DNA from: Luidia sarsii
Taxonomy: Eukaryota > Echinodermata > Asteroidea > Paxillosida > Luidiidae
Assembly: GCA_949987565.1 (NCBI GenBank)
Contig: OX465114.1
Location: 3,624,832 to 3,688,831, forward strand
Direction of reading: 5' to 3'
DNA: 64,000 nt
A model generated the notes under the pieces. That model ran no database searches. It saw only the letters and a list, made by a program, of their open reading frames with translations, and had not been told where the DNA came from. The translations under genes and the position numbers were made by a program. Shown here in pieces: positions 52,001 through 63,584 of the stretch. The first letter of the stretch is position 1; each line of letters begins with the position of its first letter.

Positions 52001-53187
52001 GGGAGAGGGACGGTGAGTTTGATTGAAAAGATATGTGAGTTTTTGGTTGAGTATGCAAGATTGGGAAAACATTTGTGAGTTTGTAAGTTTACGGGAAAGG
52101 GATGTTAATTTGGGGGAGAGGAGTGGTGTTTTTGATGGAAAAAGATGTGAGTTTGTGGGAAAGCAATGTGAGTTGGGGTGAAGGGATGTGAGTTTGAGAG
52201 GAAGAGATGTGAGTTTGGGGAAAGGGATATGAGTTTTGGGGAAGAGATGTGAGTTTGGGGGAAAGGGGTATGAGTTTGAGAGAAAGAGATGTGAGATTGA
52301 GGAAAGGGATGTGAGTTTGGGAAAAAGGTATGTGAGTTTGATGAAAAGGGATGTGAATCATTGAATGGAAGGGATGCAAGTTTAGGGAAAGGGATGCAAG
52401 GTTGGGCGAAAGGGATGTGAATAAGTGAGTGAACGGGATTTGAGTTTTGGGGAAAGAGATGGATGTTTTGAGGGAAAGGGATGTGAGTTTAGGGGACAAG
52501 TTTTGCGGAGAGAGACGTTGAGTTTTGGGTGGAAAGAGATGTGAGAGGTGAGTTTGGAGGAAAATATGCAAGTTTTTGTGAAAGGGATTTGAGTTTGGGG
52601 GAAAGGGATGTAAGATTGGGGGAAAGGGACGGTGAGTTTGATGAAAAAGAGATGTGAGTTTTTGGGAAAGGATGCAAGACTGGGAGAAAGAGATGGGAGT
52701 TTTGGGAAAGGGATTTGAGTTTGGGGGAAAGGGATGTGAGTTTGAGGGAAAGAGATGTGAGTTTGGGGGAAATGGATGTGAGTTTGGTTGAAAGGATGCA
52801 AGATTGTGGGAAAGGATGCAAGATGAGTGAGTTTGGGGTAATGAACACTAGTTTGGGGGAAAGGGATGTTAATTTGGTGGGAAGGGATGTGAGTTTGTGG
52901 AAAAAGATGTGATTTCGGGGGAATGGGATATGATTTTCGGGAAAGGGATGGTGAATTTGAGAGAAAAATATGTGAGTTTTTTGGGTAAGGAATTTGAGTT
53001 TGAGGGAAAGGATGTGAGTTTGAGGGAAAGAGATGCAAGATACGGGAAAGGAATGCAATTTTTGGGCAAAGGGATAATGAGTTTGGGTGATGTGAGTTTG
53101 CGGGAAAGGGATGCTAGTTTGAGGGAAAGAGAAGTGAGTTTGCGGGAAAGGGATATAAGTTTGAGGGAAAGAGATGTGAGTTTTAGT
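43060..53187. repeat. 21-bp purine-rich minisatellite array 1
   Basis: The unit is GGGGAAAGGGATGTGAGTTTG with many point variants and a minority of units of other length. The plus strand is strongly G- and purine-rich. Because 21 is a multiple of three and the unit lacks stop triplets on the minus strand, long minus-strand frames (up to 319 codons) read as SFPQTHI, SHLFPPN or LTSLSPK repeats. Confidence 0.95.
44941..49657. repeat. higher-order blocks of array 1 (2.65 and about 2.05 kb)
   Basis: Rare variant words recur at fixed offsets: positions 44941 and 47589 are equivalent (2648 bp), as are 46004 and 48651 (2647 bp) and 46601 and 43953 (2648 bp). The next block is about 2.05 kb because it lacks an internal 597-bp duplication (46004 against 46601). 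Equivalent long frames differ by few residues, so the blocks are recent. Confidence 0.85.
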
Positions 53188-53190
53188 AAG

Positions 53191-53650
53191 CCTTGATGCA
53201 GACATTAGTGTAGGGGACACACCCCTAGTAAGCCTTGATGCAGGCATTGGTGGAGGGGGACACGCCCCAAGTAAGCCTTGATGCAGGCATTGGTGTAGGG
53301 GACACGCCCCTAGTAAGCCTTGATGCAGGCATTTATGTAGGGGACACGTCCCTAGTAAGCCTTGATGCAGGCATTGATGTAGGGGACACTCCCCTAGTAA
53401 GCCTTGATGCAGGCATTGGTGTAGGGGACACGCCCCTAGTAAGCCTTGATGCAGACATTAGTGTAGGGGACACGCCCCAAGTAAGCCTTGATGCAGGCAT
53501 TGGTGTAGGGGACACGCCCCTAGTAAGCCTTGATGCAGGCATTGGTGTAGGGGACACGCCCCTAGTAAGCCTTGATGCAGGCATTTGTACAGGCCCCTAG
53601 TAAGCCTTGATGCAGGCATTTGTACAGGCCCCTAGTAAGCATTGATGCAG
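53191..53650 (+). repeat. 42-bp tandem repeat, about 10 full and 2 short units
   Basis: The unit starts CCTTGATGCAGGCATTGGTG and ends AGGGGACACGCCCCTAGTAAG. The GGGG-ACAC-CCCC part can form a small hairpin. The unit is 14 codons long, which yields a spurious 121-codon frame. It follows array 1 directly; a related AGGGGACACGCCCCT stretch recurs near 53740. Confidence 0.9.
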
Positions 53651-54149
53651 GTAATTTAAATCGAGGGCGCACAGAGTACACATGTAACAAGCCTCGAAGC
53701 AGTTAATTGAAGAGGGGAACACGCAGGCATAATTTAACTAGGGGACACGCCCCTTGGAGGCCGTGATGGCCGGGATGCGGCATTTTTAAATATAACCCCG
53801 TTTTGGAAGGGTGGCGCTTGATCATTATTAGGTTACTGATCGGTATGAATGGTTGGAACTACCCCGTTTTCTAGTGGGGCCGTTGATGGGATGGTTAGGG
53901 TTTCGTGTTGTACTGGTTTTTCTTGGGAATTGGAGGATATAACAAGGTTATTTAATAATTATATGAACAAAATGAACGGTGTTGTTGGTGGGTTTTTTTT
54001 AGCACTAAGCCTGCACAGCTGTGAGGAAGCGTGGGGGCCTGTGATGGGCGAGTGTCCAGGAACTGGTGGCCTAGTCAAGGGGTGGTTGCACGGAGGCATA
54101 GATTTATATGACTTTTCCCAACCGTATCAAGGTACAAACAGAGGCAGGA

Positions 54150-54960
54150 GTTTGGATTCGGCAGTGCCTCCGGATATGTATTTTCCTAACGCCCCTGTTA
54201 CAGGTACAGTTTGTACCTTTTACTAATGATACGATTACGAAGCTTATTGTGGATGGTTCGGTAGAATTGCTGGGACCTGTATATGAGGTTGTGCAATCTA
54301 GATGTGTAAATAACCTTTCAGTCGAACCGAGTACGCCGAGATTGGTCTCACAAAATCTATGAAGATTGCAGACCTCTGGTGTAAGGAAGGACACATCTTT
54401 TAAGTTGGTGGCCTTGGGAAGGTCAACGTCAAGCCAATAAACATGCGAGGTTTCTTTTCGAGCACGGACGATGCCCAGGGTTATAGGCAGATTCTCCCCG
54501 CGGACAGGTCCAAACAATTTTGTAGATTCGAGTGGGCAGGGTTTTATTTTTTTTATTCGACCCTTTCGGCTTCAAAAATAGTGCCTATGTTTACTCTACT
54601 GTGGGTTTCTGTCTGTCAACACGGTTGGAGAACAGGGGGGTGTCATACGGAAGTATGGAGTGAAGACCGCTTCGTTGAAGAGGTATGCGACGGAACTAAG
54701 CTGAATTAATGTCGTACCTTTTCGCACTTCGCTTTCAGGATGTTGGAGATAAAGCTTACGAAAGGGCATCAAGGGTTCTGTGTGTCGTCTGCTACATGTA
54801 GTCCCTGCTTGGTTGTCATGTCTACCCCAAGAAGAGCCAACTTGAGCCGGCTTCTAGCATTGTCCATTTAGGACTTCGCAACATCGAGAGAGGATATATT
54901 AACCGATCGCGAAGACAAGGCATATTTTGAACTTGAAGACCACTCTGTTTCTGAGGGAGT
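54150..54960 (+). pseudogene. DIRS-like reverse transcriptase remnant
   Basis: In order: PPDMYFPNAPV (54168-54200), VNNLSVEPSTPRLV (about 54307-54348), LW-K-TSFKL (54376-54400), STDDAQGYRQILPADRSKQF (54460-54520), CRFEWAGFYFFYSTL, and PKKSQLEPASSIVHLG (54825-54875). These follow the RT layout NPL-V-(K)PRL, DD-GY, FEW-G-YF-Y-TLPFG of DIRS elements. Frames change between blocks; at about 54381-54388 an AAGGAAGG doubling shifts the frame, and the YxDD segment is reduced to EDRFVEEV. This is a non-functional copy. Confidence 0.75.
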
Positions 54961-54999
54961 GTTATATTTTCATGTCCCGATCGATTGGATGACGTTACA

Positions 55000-55640
55000 C
55001 CTTTGCCATTAACAAATGCAGTGCGCTACGTTTCCTTTTGCCGGTTCGCTGATTCAATCCGAGAGGCGATATCTTGGGGGAAAGGATCGTCATATGCGTC
55101 TGACTTCAGTGGGTGCAATCTGGCAGTAACATGGCAAATGCACCTTCAAGAGCGCCGTCCAGGACGGACTCACCACTTTCAAGAACGCTATGGCGGATCC
55201 TGCAGCAGAGTTCGGGTGGAACACGTGTTTTACATTGTGATCTGATGACTCTTCCGTCGAATGTACCAAGAAGAAAGGATGGACATCCCCTATGCCTTTT
55301 TCACTAGGGACCCAGTGCCTGGTACATCAGGAGTGGATGTCTTTTGTCAGCCTTGTCCGCGAGGAGAAGTTTCGTATGCATTTCCCCCGTTCGTCCTCGT
55401 GGCATATCAGTCGTTCGGCTGTTTCAGTAATGGGATAACGTAGTTGTTACGCTGGTCGTTCCAAAACATCCGCATCCGAGGCCTTGGTGGTCACAGTTGC
55501 ACTCCTCCGTTCAGAAGTCTAGGCGTCTAAGTAAGACAGATCAGACAGGAGTTCTCGAGGTGTCCTCTAAGAGAGGTTACCTGCCAAATGGCAAAGGGTT
55601 GTCATTTGAGCTCTGGGCTTACAAGTGTTATTTTCCCAAA
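55000..55640 (+). pseudogene. DIRS-like RNase H remnant
   Basis: DLM-LPSNVPRRKDGH (about 55243-55287), DPVPGTSGVDVFCQ then SYAFPPFVLVAYQ (55309-55410), and LVVPKHPHPRPWWSQLHSSV (55450-55510) follow the usual C-terminal RNase H order (FD-FAS-N-R-F, VDAF, PPF-LI-V, LVVP-W-WWP-L). Two frame switches separate the blocks. Confidence 0.7.
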
Positions 55641-55849
55641 GCGCATGAATTGCCGGCGGTTCATGCAAGCGCTGTTCCTTATCAGGTGTCAGTGGCGATT
55701 AATGATATTGATTATATGTTCAAATGTGTAGTCAAGTTTGCCTGGCTCTCTTTCATGAACGTTGAAAATGGTTGTCACTGGCGGGGCGAAGATGGGGGCT
55801 CTTTGCAGGAATCTATCAGTCGATGAGTTATTGAGGGGCGTAGAACTAA

Positions 55850-56356
55850 TTGAGTTGCCAGTATCCGAACATTTACTTCGTGCTTTCAGGGATATGTCAT
55901 ACTTGGAGCGTTGACATTATTCGTCGAGTGGCAGCAGCAGATTCTGCATTGAGAGAGCTGAGCTCAAAGTCTTGCTGGTATTTTCTGTCCAATGATCACG
56001 TTTGTCAGCGCGATCTGCAGGAACAGGTACATCTGACTGTACGGGGTAGTTTGGAGCTGCATAGGTGGTTGCGGATGTTTCTGAAAGAATACATCGCTTT
56101 TTTGAAATTGGTATCGGATTTGTTTTGAATCCACTCGCTTTTTTCAGATGTTCGAATTACAGAAAGTAATTGGCTTTGCGACATAACCCAGAAAAATCAA
56201 TATGCGCGGTCATTAAAATTGATTACGATTTTGGAAATTCATCCGACTCGTAAGCAAATAGCTTCTTGTTTTCAAAACTTTTGTTCATTTTTGGGGGTTG
56301 ATTTATGTTTCTTACTAGAGTCCTTGCGGCAAGGTCAACAAACTGTGCTTCCATAG
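55850..56356 (+). pseudogene. 3' open frame of the DIRS-like element, one in-frame TGA
   Basis: A single frame runs from 55850 to a TAG at 56354-56356, broken only by TGA at about 56126-56128. It includes LHRWLRMFLKEYIAFLKL and, after the TGA, TESNWLCDITQKNQYARSL and ASCFQNFCSFLGVDLCFLLE. It is not recognised; its position suggests the recombinase or a post-RNase H region, but no R-H-R-Y catalytic set is visible. The last 252 bp are the segment copied through array 2. Confidence 0.45.
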
Positions 56357-56368
56357 TGATCCAACAAG
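56117..56368 (+). repeat. 252-bp tail segment, founder copy (in the DIRS-like element)
   Basis: Runs from GATTTGTTTTGAATCCACTC to AGTGATCCAACAAG. It differs from the downstream copies at CCACTC (others AACTC) and TTCGAATTACAG (others TTCGCTTTACAG). Confidence 0.9.
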
Positions 56369-57888
56369 ATTGGGGGAAAGAGATAGAAGTTTGTGGAAAA
56401 GGATGCAAGATTGGGGGAAAGAGATAGAAGTTTGTGGGAAAGGATGCAAGATTGGGGGAAAGAGATAGAAGTTTGTGGGAAAGGATGCAAGATTGGGGGA
56501 AAGAGATAGAAGTTTGTGGGAAAGGATGCAAGATTGGGGGAAAGAGATAGAAGTTTGGGGGAAAGGGTTGTGAGTTTTGGGGAAAGGGATGTGAGTTTGA
56601 GGGAAAGAGATGTGAGATTTGGGGAAAGAGATGTGAGTTTTGGGGAAAGGGATGTGATTTTGGTGGAAAGGAAGCAAGATTGTGGGAAAGGATGCAAGAT
56701 TGGGGGAAAGAGATGTGAGTTTGGGGGAAATGAATGCCAGTTTTGGGGAAAGGGATGTGAGTTTGGGGAAAGAGATGTGAGTTCGGGGGAAAGGGATGTG
56801 ATTTTCGGGGAAAAGGGATGTGATTTTCGGGAAAGGGATGGTGAATTTGAGAGAAAAAGGTGTGGGTTTTGGGGGGAAAAGAATGTGAGTTTGAGGGAAA
56901 GGATGTGAGTTTGAGAGAAAGAGATGCAAGATTTTTGTGAGTTTGGGATATGTGAGTTTGCGGGAAAGGGATGCTAGTTTGAGGGAAAGAAATGTGAGTT
57001 TGGGGGAAAGAGATGTGAGTTTGGGTGAAAAGATGCATCTTTTGGTGAAAGGGAGTTTGATGGGAAAGAGATTTTAGTTTTGTGGTGAGGATGCAAGATG
57101 GGGAAATATATATGTGAGTTTGTGAGTTTACGGGAAAGGGATGTTAATTTGGCGGAAAGGGATGGTGATTTTGATGGAAAGAGATGTGAGTTTGGGGAAT
57201 GCAATGTGAGTTTGGGGAAAAGGGAAGTGAGTTTGGGGGAAAAGATGTGAGTTTGGGGGAAACGAATGTGAGTTTGGGGGAAACGAATCTGAGTTTTGGG
57301 GAAGCGAATGTGAGTTTGGGGGAAACAAATGTGAGTTTGAGAGAAAGAGATACAACAGATACAAGTTTTTGTGAAAGGGATGTGAGTTTGGGGTAAAGGG
57401 ATGTAAGATTGGGGGAAAGGGACCGTGAGTTTGATGGAAAAGAGATGTGAGTTTGGGGGAAAGGATGCAAGATTGGGGGAAAGAGATGGGAGTTTTGAGG
57501 AAAATGATGGAGTTTGGAGGGATATTGATGCAAGATTTTGGTGAAAGGGATGCAAGTTCTTTGGGTAAGGGATGTGAGTTTGAAGAAAAGGGATGTGAGT
57601 TTGAAGAAAAGGGATGTGAGTTTGAAGAAAAGGGATTTGAGTTTGAAGAAAAGGGATGTAAAATTGGGGGAAGGGACGGTGAGTTGGAGGGAAAGAGATA
57701 TGAGTTTGGGGGAAAGCGATGTGAGTTTTAGGAAATGGATGGTGAGAATGTGGAAAAGAGATGTGAGTTTGGGGGAAAGGGATGTGAGTTTGGGGGAAAG
57801 GGATGTGAGTTTGGGGGAAGAGATGTAAGTTTGAGGGAAAGGATGTCAGTTTGCGGGAAAGGGATGGTAGTTTTGTGGAAAGGGATGT

Positions 57889-58140
57889 GATTTGTTTTGA
57901 ATCAACTCGCTTTTTTCAGATGTTCGCTTTACAGAAAGTAATTGGCTTTGCGACATAACCCAGAAAAATCAATATGCGCGGTCATTAAAATTGATTACGA
58001 TTTTGGAATATCATCCGACTCGTAAGCAAACAGCTTCTTGTTTTCAAAACTTTTGTTCATTTTTGGGGGTTGATTTATGTTTCTTACTAGAGTCCTTGCG
58101 GCAAGGTCAACAAACTGTGCTTCCATAGTGATCCAACAAG
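57889..58140 (+). repeat. 252-bp tail segment, copy 2
   Basis: It starts right after a satellite unit (GGGATGTGATTTGTTTTG) and carries the derived variants AACTC and TTCGCTTTACAG. Confidence 0.9.
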
Positions 58141-59600
58141 ATTGGGGGAAAGAGATAGAAGTTTGTGGGAAAGGATGCAAGATTGGGGGAAAGAGATAGA
58201 AGTTTGTGGGAAAGGATGCAAGATTGGGGGAAAGAGATAGAAGTTTGTGGGAAAGGATGCAAGATTGGGAGAAAGAGATAGAAGTTTTGGGGAAAGGGTT
58301 GTGAGTTTTGGGGAAAGGGATGTGAGTTTGAGGGAAAGAGATGTGAGTTTTGGGGAAAGGGATGTGATTTTGGTGGAAAGGAAGCAAGATTGTGGGAAAG
58401 GATGCAAGATTGGGGGAAAGAGATGTGAGTTTGGGGGAAATGAATGCCAGTTTTGGGGAAAGGGATGTGAGTTTGGGGAAAGAGATGTGAGTTCGGGGGA
58501 AAGGGATGTGATTTTCGGGGAAAAGGGATGTGATTTTCGGGAAAGGGATGGTGAATTTGAGAGAAAAAGGTGTGGGTTTTGGGGGGAAAAGAATGTGAGT
58601 TTGAGGGAAAGGATGTGAGTTTGAGAGAAAGAGATGCAAGATTTTTCGTGAGTTTGGGATATGTGAGTTTGCGGGAAAGGGATGCTAGTTTGAGGGAAAG
58701 AAATGTGAGTTTGGGGGAAAGAGATGTGAGTTTGGGTGAAAAGATGCATCTTTTGGTGAAAGGGAGTTTGATGGGAAAGAGATTTTAGTTTTGTGGTGAG
58801 GATGCAAGATGGGGAAATATATATGTGAGTTTGTGAGTTTACGGGAAAGGGATGTTAATTTGGGGGAAAGGGATGGTGATTTTGATGGAAAGAGATGTGA
58901 GTTTGGGGGAATGCAATGTGAGTTTGGGGAAAAGGGAAGTGAGTTTGGGGGAAAAGATGTGAGTTTGGGGGAAACGAATGTGAGTTTGGAGGAAACGAAT
59001 CTGAGTTTTGGGGAAACGAATGTGAGTTTGGGGGAAACAAATGTGAGTTTGAGAGAAAGAGATACAACAGATACAAGTTTTTGTGAAAGGGATGTGAGTT
59101 TGGGGTAAAGGGATGTAAGATTGGGGGAAAGGGACCGTGAGTTTGATGGAAAAGAGATGTGAGTTTGGGGGAAAGGATGCAAGATTGGGGGAAAGAGATG
59201 GGAGTTTTGAGGAAAATGATGGAGTTTGGAGGGATATTGATGCAAGATTTTGGTGAAAGGGATGCAAGTTCTTTGGGTAAGGGATGTGAGTTTGAAGAAA
59301 AGGGATGTGAGTTTGAAGAAAAGGGATGTGAGTTTGAAGAAAAGGGATTTGAGTTTGAAGAAAAGGGATGTAAAATTGGGGGAAGGGACGGTGAGTTGGA
59401 GGGAAAGAGATATGAGTTTGGGGGAAAGCGATGTGAGTTTTAGGAAATGGATGGTGAGAATGTGGAAAAGAGATGTGAGTTTGGGGGAAAGGGATGTGAG
59501 TTTGGGGGAAAGGGATGTGAGTTTGGGGGAAGAGATGTAAGTTTGAGGGAAAGGATGTCAGTTTGCGGGAAAGGGATGGTAGTTTTGTGGAAAGGGATGT

Positions 59601-59852
59601 GATTTGTTTTGAATCAACTCGCTTTTTTCAGATGTTCGCTTTACAGAAAGTAATTGGCTTTGCGACATAACCCAGAAAAATCAATATGCGCGGTCATTAA
59701 AATTGATTACGATTTCGGAAATTCATCCGACTCGTAAGCAAATAGCTTCTTGTTTTCAAAACTTTTGTTCATTTTTGGGGGTTGATTTATGTTTCTTACT
59801 AGAGTCCTTGCGGCAAGCTCAACAAACTGTGCTTCCATAGTGATCCAACAAG
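59601..59852 (+). repeat. 252-bp tail segment, copy 3
   Basis: Derived variants as copy 2, plus private changes (ATTTCGGAAATTC and CAAGCTCAAC). Confidence 0.9.
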
Positions 59853-61375
59853 ATTGGGGGAAAGAGATAGAAGTTTGTGGGAAAGGATGCAAGATTGGGG
59901 GAAAGAGATAGAAGTTTGTGGGAAAGGATGCAAGATTGGGGGAAAGAGATAGCAGTTTGTGGGAAAGGATGCAAGATTGGGGGAAAGAGATAGAAGTTTG
60001 TGGGAAAGGATGCAAGATTGGGGGAAAGAGATAGAAGTTTGGGGGAAAGGATTGTGAGTTTTGGGCTAAGGGATGTGAGTTTGAGGGAAAGAGATGTGAG
60101 TTTTGGGGAAAGAGATGTGAGTTTTGGGGAAAGGGATGTGATTTTGGTGGAAAGGAAGCAAGATTGTGGGAAAGGATGCAAGATTGGGGGAAAGAGATGT
60201 GAGTTTGGGGGAAATGAATGCCAGTTTTGGGGAAAGGGATGTGAGTTTGGGGAAAGAGATTTGAGTTCGGGGGAAAGGGATGTGATTTTCGGGGAAAAGG
60301 GATGTGATTTTCGGGAAAGGGATGGTGAATTTAAGAGAAAAAGGTGTGGGTTTTGGGGGGAAAAGAATGTGAGTTTGAGGGAAAGGATGTGAGTTTGAGA
60401 GAAAGAGATGCAAGATTTTTGTGAGTTTGGGATATGTGAGTTTGCGGGAAAGGGATGCTAGTTTGAGGGAAAGAAATGTGAGTTTGGGGGAAAGAGATGT
60501 GAGTTTGGGTGAAAAGATGCATCTTTTGGTGAAAGGGAGTTTGATGGGAAAGAGATTTTAGTTTTGTGGTGAGGATGCAAGATGGGGAAATATATATGTG
60601 AGTTTTTGTGAGTTTACGGGAAAGGGATGTTAATTTGGGGGAAAGGGATGGTGATTTTGATGGAAAGAGATGTGAGTTTGGGGGAATGCAATGTGAGTTT
60701 GGGGAAAAGGGAAGTGAGTTTGGGGGAAAAGATGTGAGTTTGGGGGAAACGAATGTGAGTTTGGGGGAAACGAATCTGAGTTTTGGGGAAACGAATGTGA
60801 GTTTGGGGGAAACAAATGTGAGTTTGAGAGAAAGAGATACAACAGATACAAGTTTTTGTGAAAGGGATGTGAGTTTGGGGTAAAGGGATGTAAGATTGGG
60901 GGAAAGGGACCGTGAGTTTGATGGAAAAGAGATGTGAGTTTGGGGGAAAGGATGCAAGATTGGGGGAAAGAGATGGGAGTTTTGAGGAAAATGATGGAGT
61001 TTGGAGGGATATTGATGCAAGATTTTGGTGAAAGGGATGCAAGTTCTTTGGGTAAGGGATGTGAGTTTGAAGAAAAGGGATGTGAGTTTGAAGAAAAGGG
61101 ATGTGAGTTTGAAGAAAAGGGATTTGAGTTTGAAGAAAAGGGATGTAAAATTGGGGGAAGGGACGGTGAGTTGGAGGGAAAGAGATATGAGTTTGGGGGA
61201 AAGCGATGTGAGTTTTAGGAAATGGATGGTGAGAATGTGGAAAAGAGATGTGAGTTTGGGGGAAAGGGATGTGAGTTTGGGGGAAAGGGATGTGAGTTTG
61301 GGGGAAGAGATGTAAGTTTGAGGGAAAGGATGTCAGTTTGCGGGAAAGGGATGGTAGTTTTGTGGAAAGGGATGT

Positions 61376-61627
61376 GATTTGTTTTGAATCAACTCGCTTT
61401 TTTCAGATGTTCGCTTTACAGAAAGTAATTGGCTTTGCGACATAACCCAGAAAAATCAATATGCGCGGTCATTAAAATTGATTACGATTTTGGAAATTCA
61501 TCCGACTCGTAAGCAAATAGCTTCTTGTTTTCAAAACTTTTGTTCATTTTTGGGGGTTGATTTATGTTTCTTACTAGAGTCCTTGCGGCAAGGTCAACAA
61601 ACTGTGCTTCCATAGTGATCCAACAAG
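61376..61627 (+). repeat. 252-bp tail segment, copy 4
   Basis: Derived variants as copy 2. It is followed by an expanded run of the approximately 42-bp subrepeat (61628-61990). Confidence 0.9.
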
Positions 61628-63332
61628 ATTGGGGGAAAGAGATAGAAGTTTGTGGGAAAGGATGCAAGATTAGGGGGAAGAGATAGAAGTTTGTGGGAAA
61701 GGATGCAAGATTGGGGGAAAGAGATAGAAGTTTGTGGGAAAGGATGCAAGATTGGGGGAAAGAGATAGAAGTTTGTGGGAAAGGATGCAAGATTGGGGGA
61801 AAGAGATAGAAGTTTGTGGGAAAGGATGCAAGATTGGGGGAAAGAGATAGAAGTTTGGGGGAAAGGATGCAAGATTGGGGGAAAGAGATAGAAGTTTGTG
61901 GGAAAGGATGCAAGATTGGGGGAAAGAGATAGAAGTTTGTGGGAAAGGATGCAAGATTGGGGGAAAGAGATAGAAGTTTGTGGGAAAGGATGCAAGATTG
62001 GGAGAAAGAGATAGAAGTTTTGGGGAAAGGGTTGTGAGTTTTGGGGAAAGGGATGTGAGTTTGAGGGAAAGAGATGTGAGTTTTGGGGAAAGGGATGTGA
62101 TTTTGGTGGAAAGGAAGCAAGATTGTGGGAAAGGATGCAAGATTGGGGGAAAGAGATGTGAGTTTGGGGGAAATGAATGCCAGTTTTGGGGAAAGGGATG
62201 TGAGTTTGGGGAAAGAGATGTGAGTTCGGGGGAAAGGGATGTGATTTTCGGGGAAAAGGGATGTGATTTTCGGGAAAGGGATGGTGAATTTGATAGAAAA
62301 AGGTGTGGGTTTTGGGGGGAAAAGAATGTGAGTTTGAGGGAAAGGATGTGAGTTTGAGAGAAAGAGATGCAAGATTTTTGTGAGTTTGGGATATGTGAGT
62401 TTGCGGGAAAGGGATGCTAGTTTGAGGGAAAGAAATGTGAGTTTGGGGGAAAGAGATGTGAGTTTGGGTGAAAAGATGCATCTTTTGGTGAAAGGGAGTT
62501 TGATGGGAAAGAGATTTTAGTTTTGTGGTGAGGATGCAAGATGGGGAAATATATATGTGAGTTTGTGAGTTTACGGGAAAGGGATGTTAATTTGGGGGAA
62601 AGGGATGGTGATTTTGATGGAAAGAGATGTGAGTTTGGGGGAATGCAATGTGAGTTTGGGGAAAAGGGAAGTGAGTTTGGGGGAAAAGATGTGAGTTTGG
62701 GGGAAACGAATGTGAGTTTGGAGGAAACGAATCTGAGTTTTGGGGAAACGAATGTGAGTTTGGGGGAAACAAATGTGAGTTTGAGAGAAAGAGATACAAC
62801 AGATACAAGTTTTTGTGAAAGGGATGTGAGTTTGGGGTAAAGGGATGTAAGATTGGGGGAAAGGGACCGTGAGTTTGATGGAAAAGAGATGTGAGTTTGG
62901 GGGAAAGGATGCAAGATTGGGGGAAAGAGATGGGAGTTTTGAGGAAAATGATGGAGTTTGGAGGGATATTGATGCAAGATTTTGGTGAAAGGGATGCAAG
63001 TTCTTTGGGTAAGGGATGTGAGTTTGAAGAAAAGGGATGTGAGTTTGAAGAAAAGGGATGTGAGTTTGAAGAAAAGGGATTTGAGTTTGAAGAAAAGGGA
63101 TGTAAAATTGGGGGAAGGGACGGTGAGTTGGAGGGAAAGAGATATGAGTTTGGGGGAAAGCGATGTGAGTTTTAGGAAATGGATGGTGAGAATGTGGAAA
63201 AGAGATGTGAGTTTGGGGGAAAGGGATGTGAGTTTGGGGGAAAGGGATGTGAGTTTGGGGGAAGAGATGTAAGTTTGAGGGAAAGGATGTCAGTTTGCGG
63301 GAAAGGGATGGTAGTTTTGTGGAAAGGGATGT

Positions 63333-63584
63333 GATTTGTTTTGAATCAACTCGCTTTTTTCAGATGTTCGCTTTACAGAAAGTAATTGGCTTTGCGACAT
63401 AACCCAGAAAAATCAATATGCGCGGTCATTAAAATTGATTACGATTTTGGAAATTCATCCGACTCGTAAGCAAATAGCTTCTTGTTTTCAAAACTTTTGT
63501 TCATTTTTGGGGGTTGATTTATGTTTCTTACTAGAGTCCTTGCGGCAAGGTCAACAAACTGTGCTTCCATAGTGATCCAACAAG
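63333..63584 (+). repeat. 252-bp tail segment, copy 5
   Basis: Derived variants as copies 2-4. It is followed by satellite whose variants match those after copy 3. Confidence 0.9.

Larger units (their letters stand above)
53840..56368 (+). mobile_element. decayed DIRS-type retroelement
   Basis: Reverse transcriptase and RNase H pieces of a DIRS-like (tyrosine recombinase retroelement) polyprotein lie in order on the plus strand but in shifting frames. No intact integrase-like recombinase was recognised. Terminal structures typical of DIRS elements (split direct or inverted repeats) were not established. Array 1 and the 42-bp repeat lie on its left and array 2 on its right. Confidence 0.75.

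Noticed and set aside
53235..53600. 121-codon plus-strand frame of GVGDTPLVSLDAGI repeats
   Set aside because: Produced by a 42-bp (14-codon) tandem repeat; no other coding sign.
54175..56150. Intervals of 25-37 bp that look like ultra-short GT-AG introns in the retroelement (for example GTATTTTCCTAACGCC to TTACAG at about 54178-54203, and 56111-56147)
   Set aside because: The first interval itself encodes the conserved RT-upstream motif YFPNAPV, and the last is in frame across with only a TGA, so these are coding sequence with frameshifts or stops, not introns.
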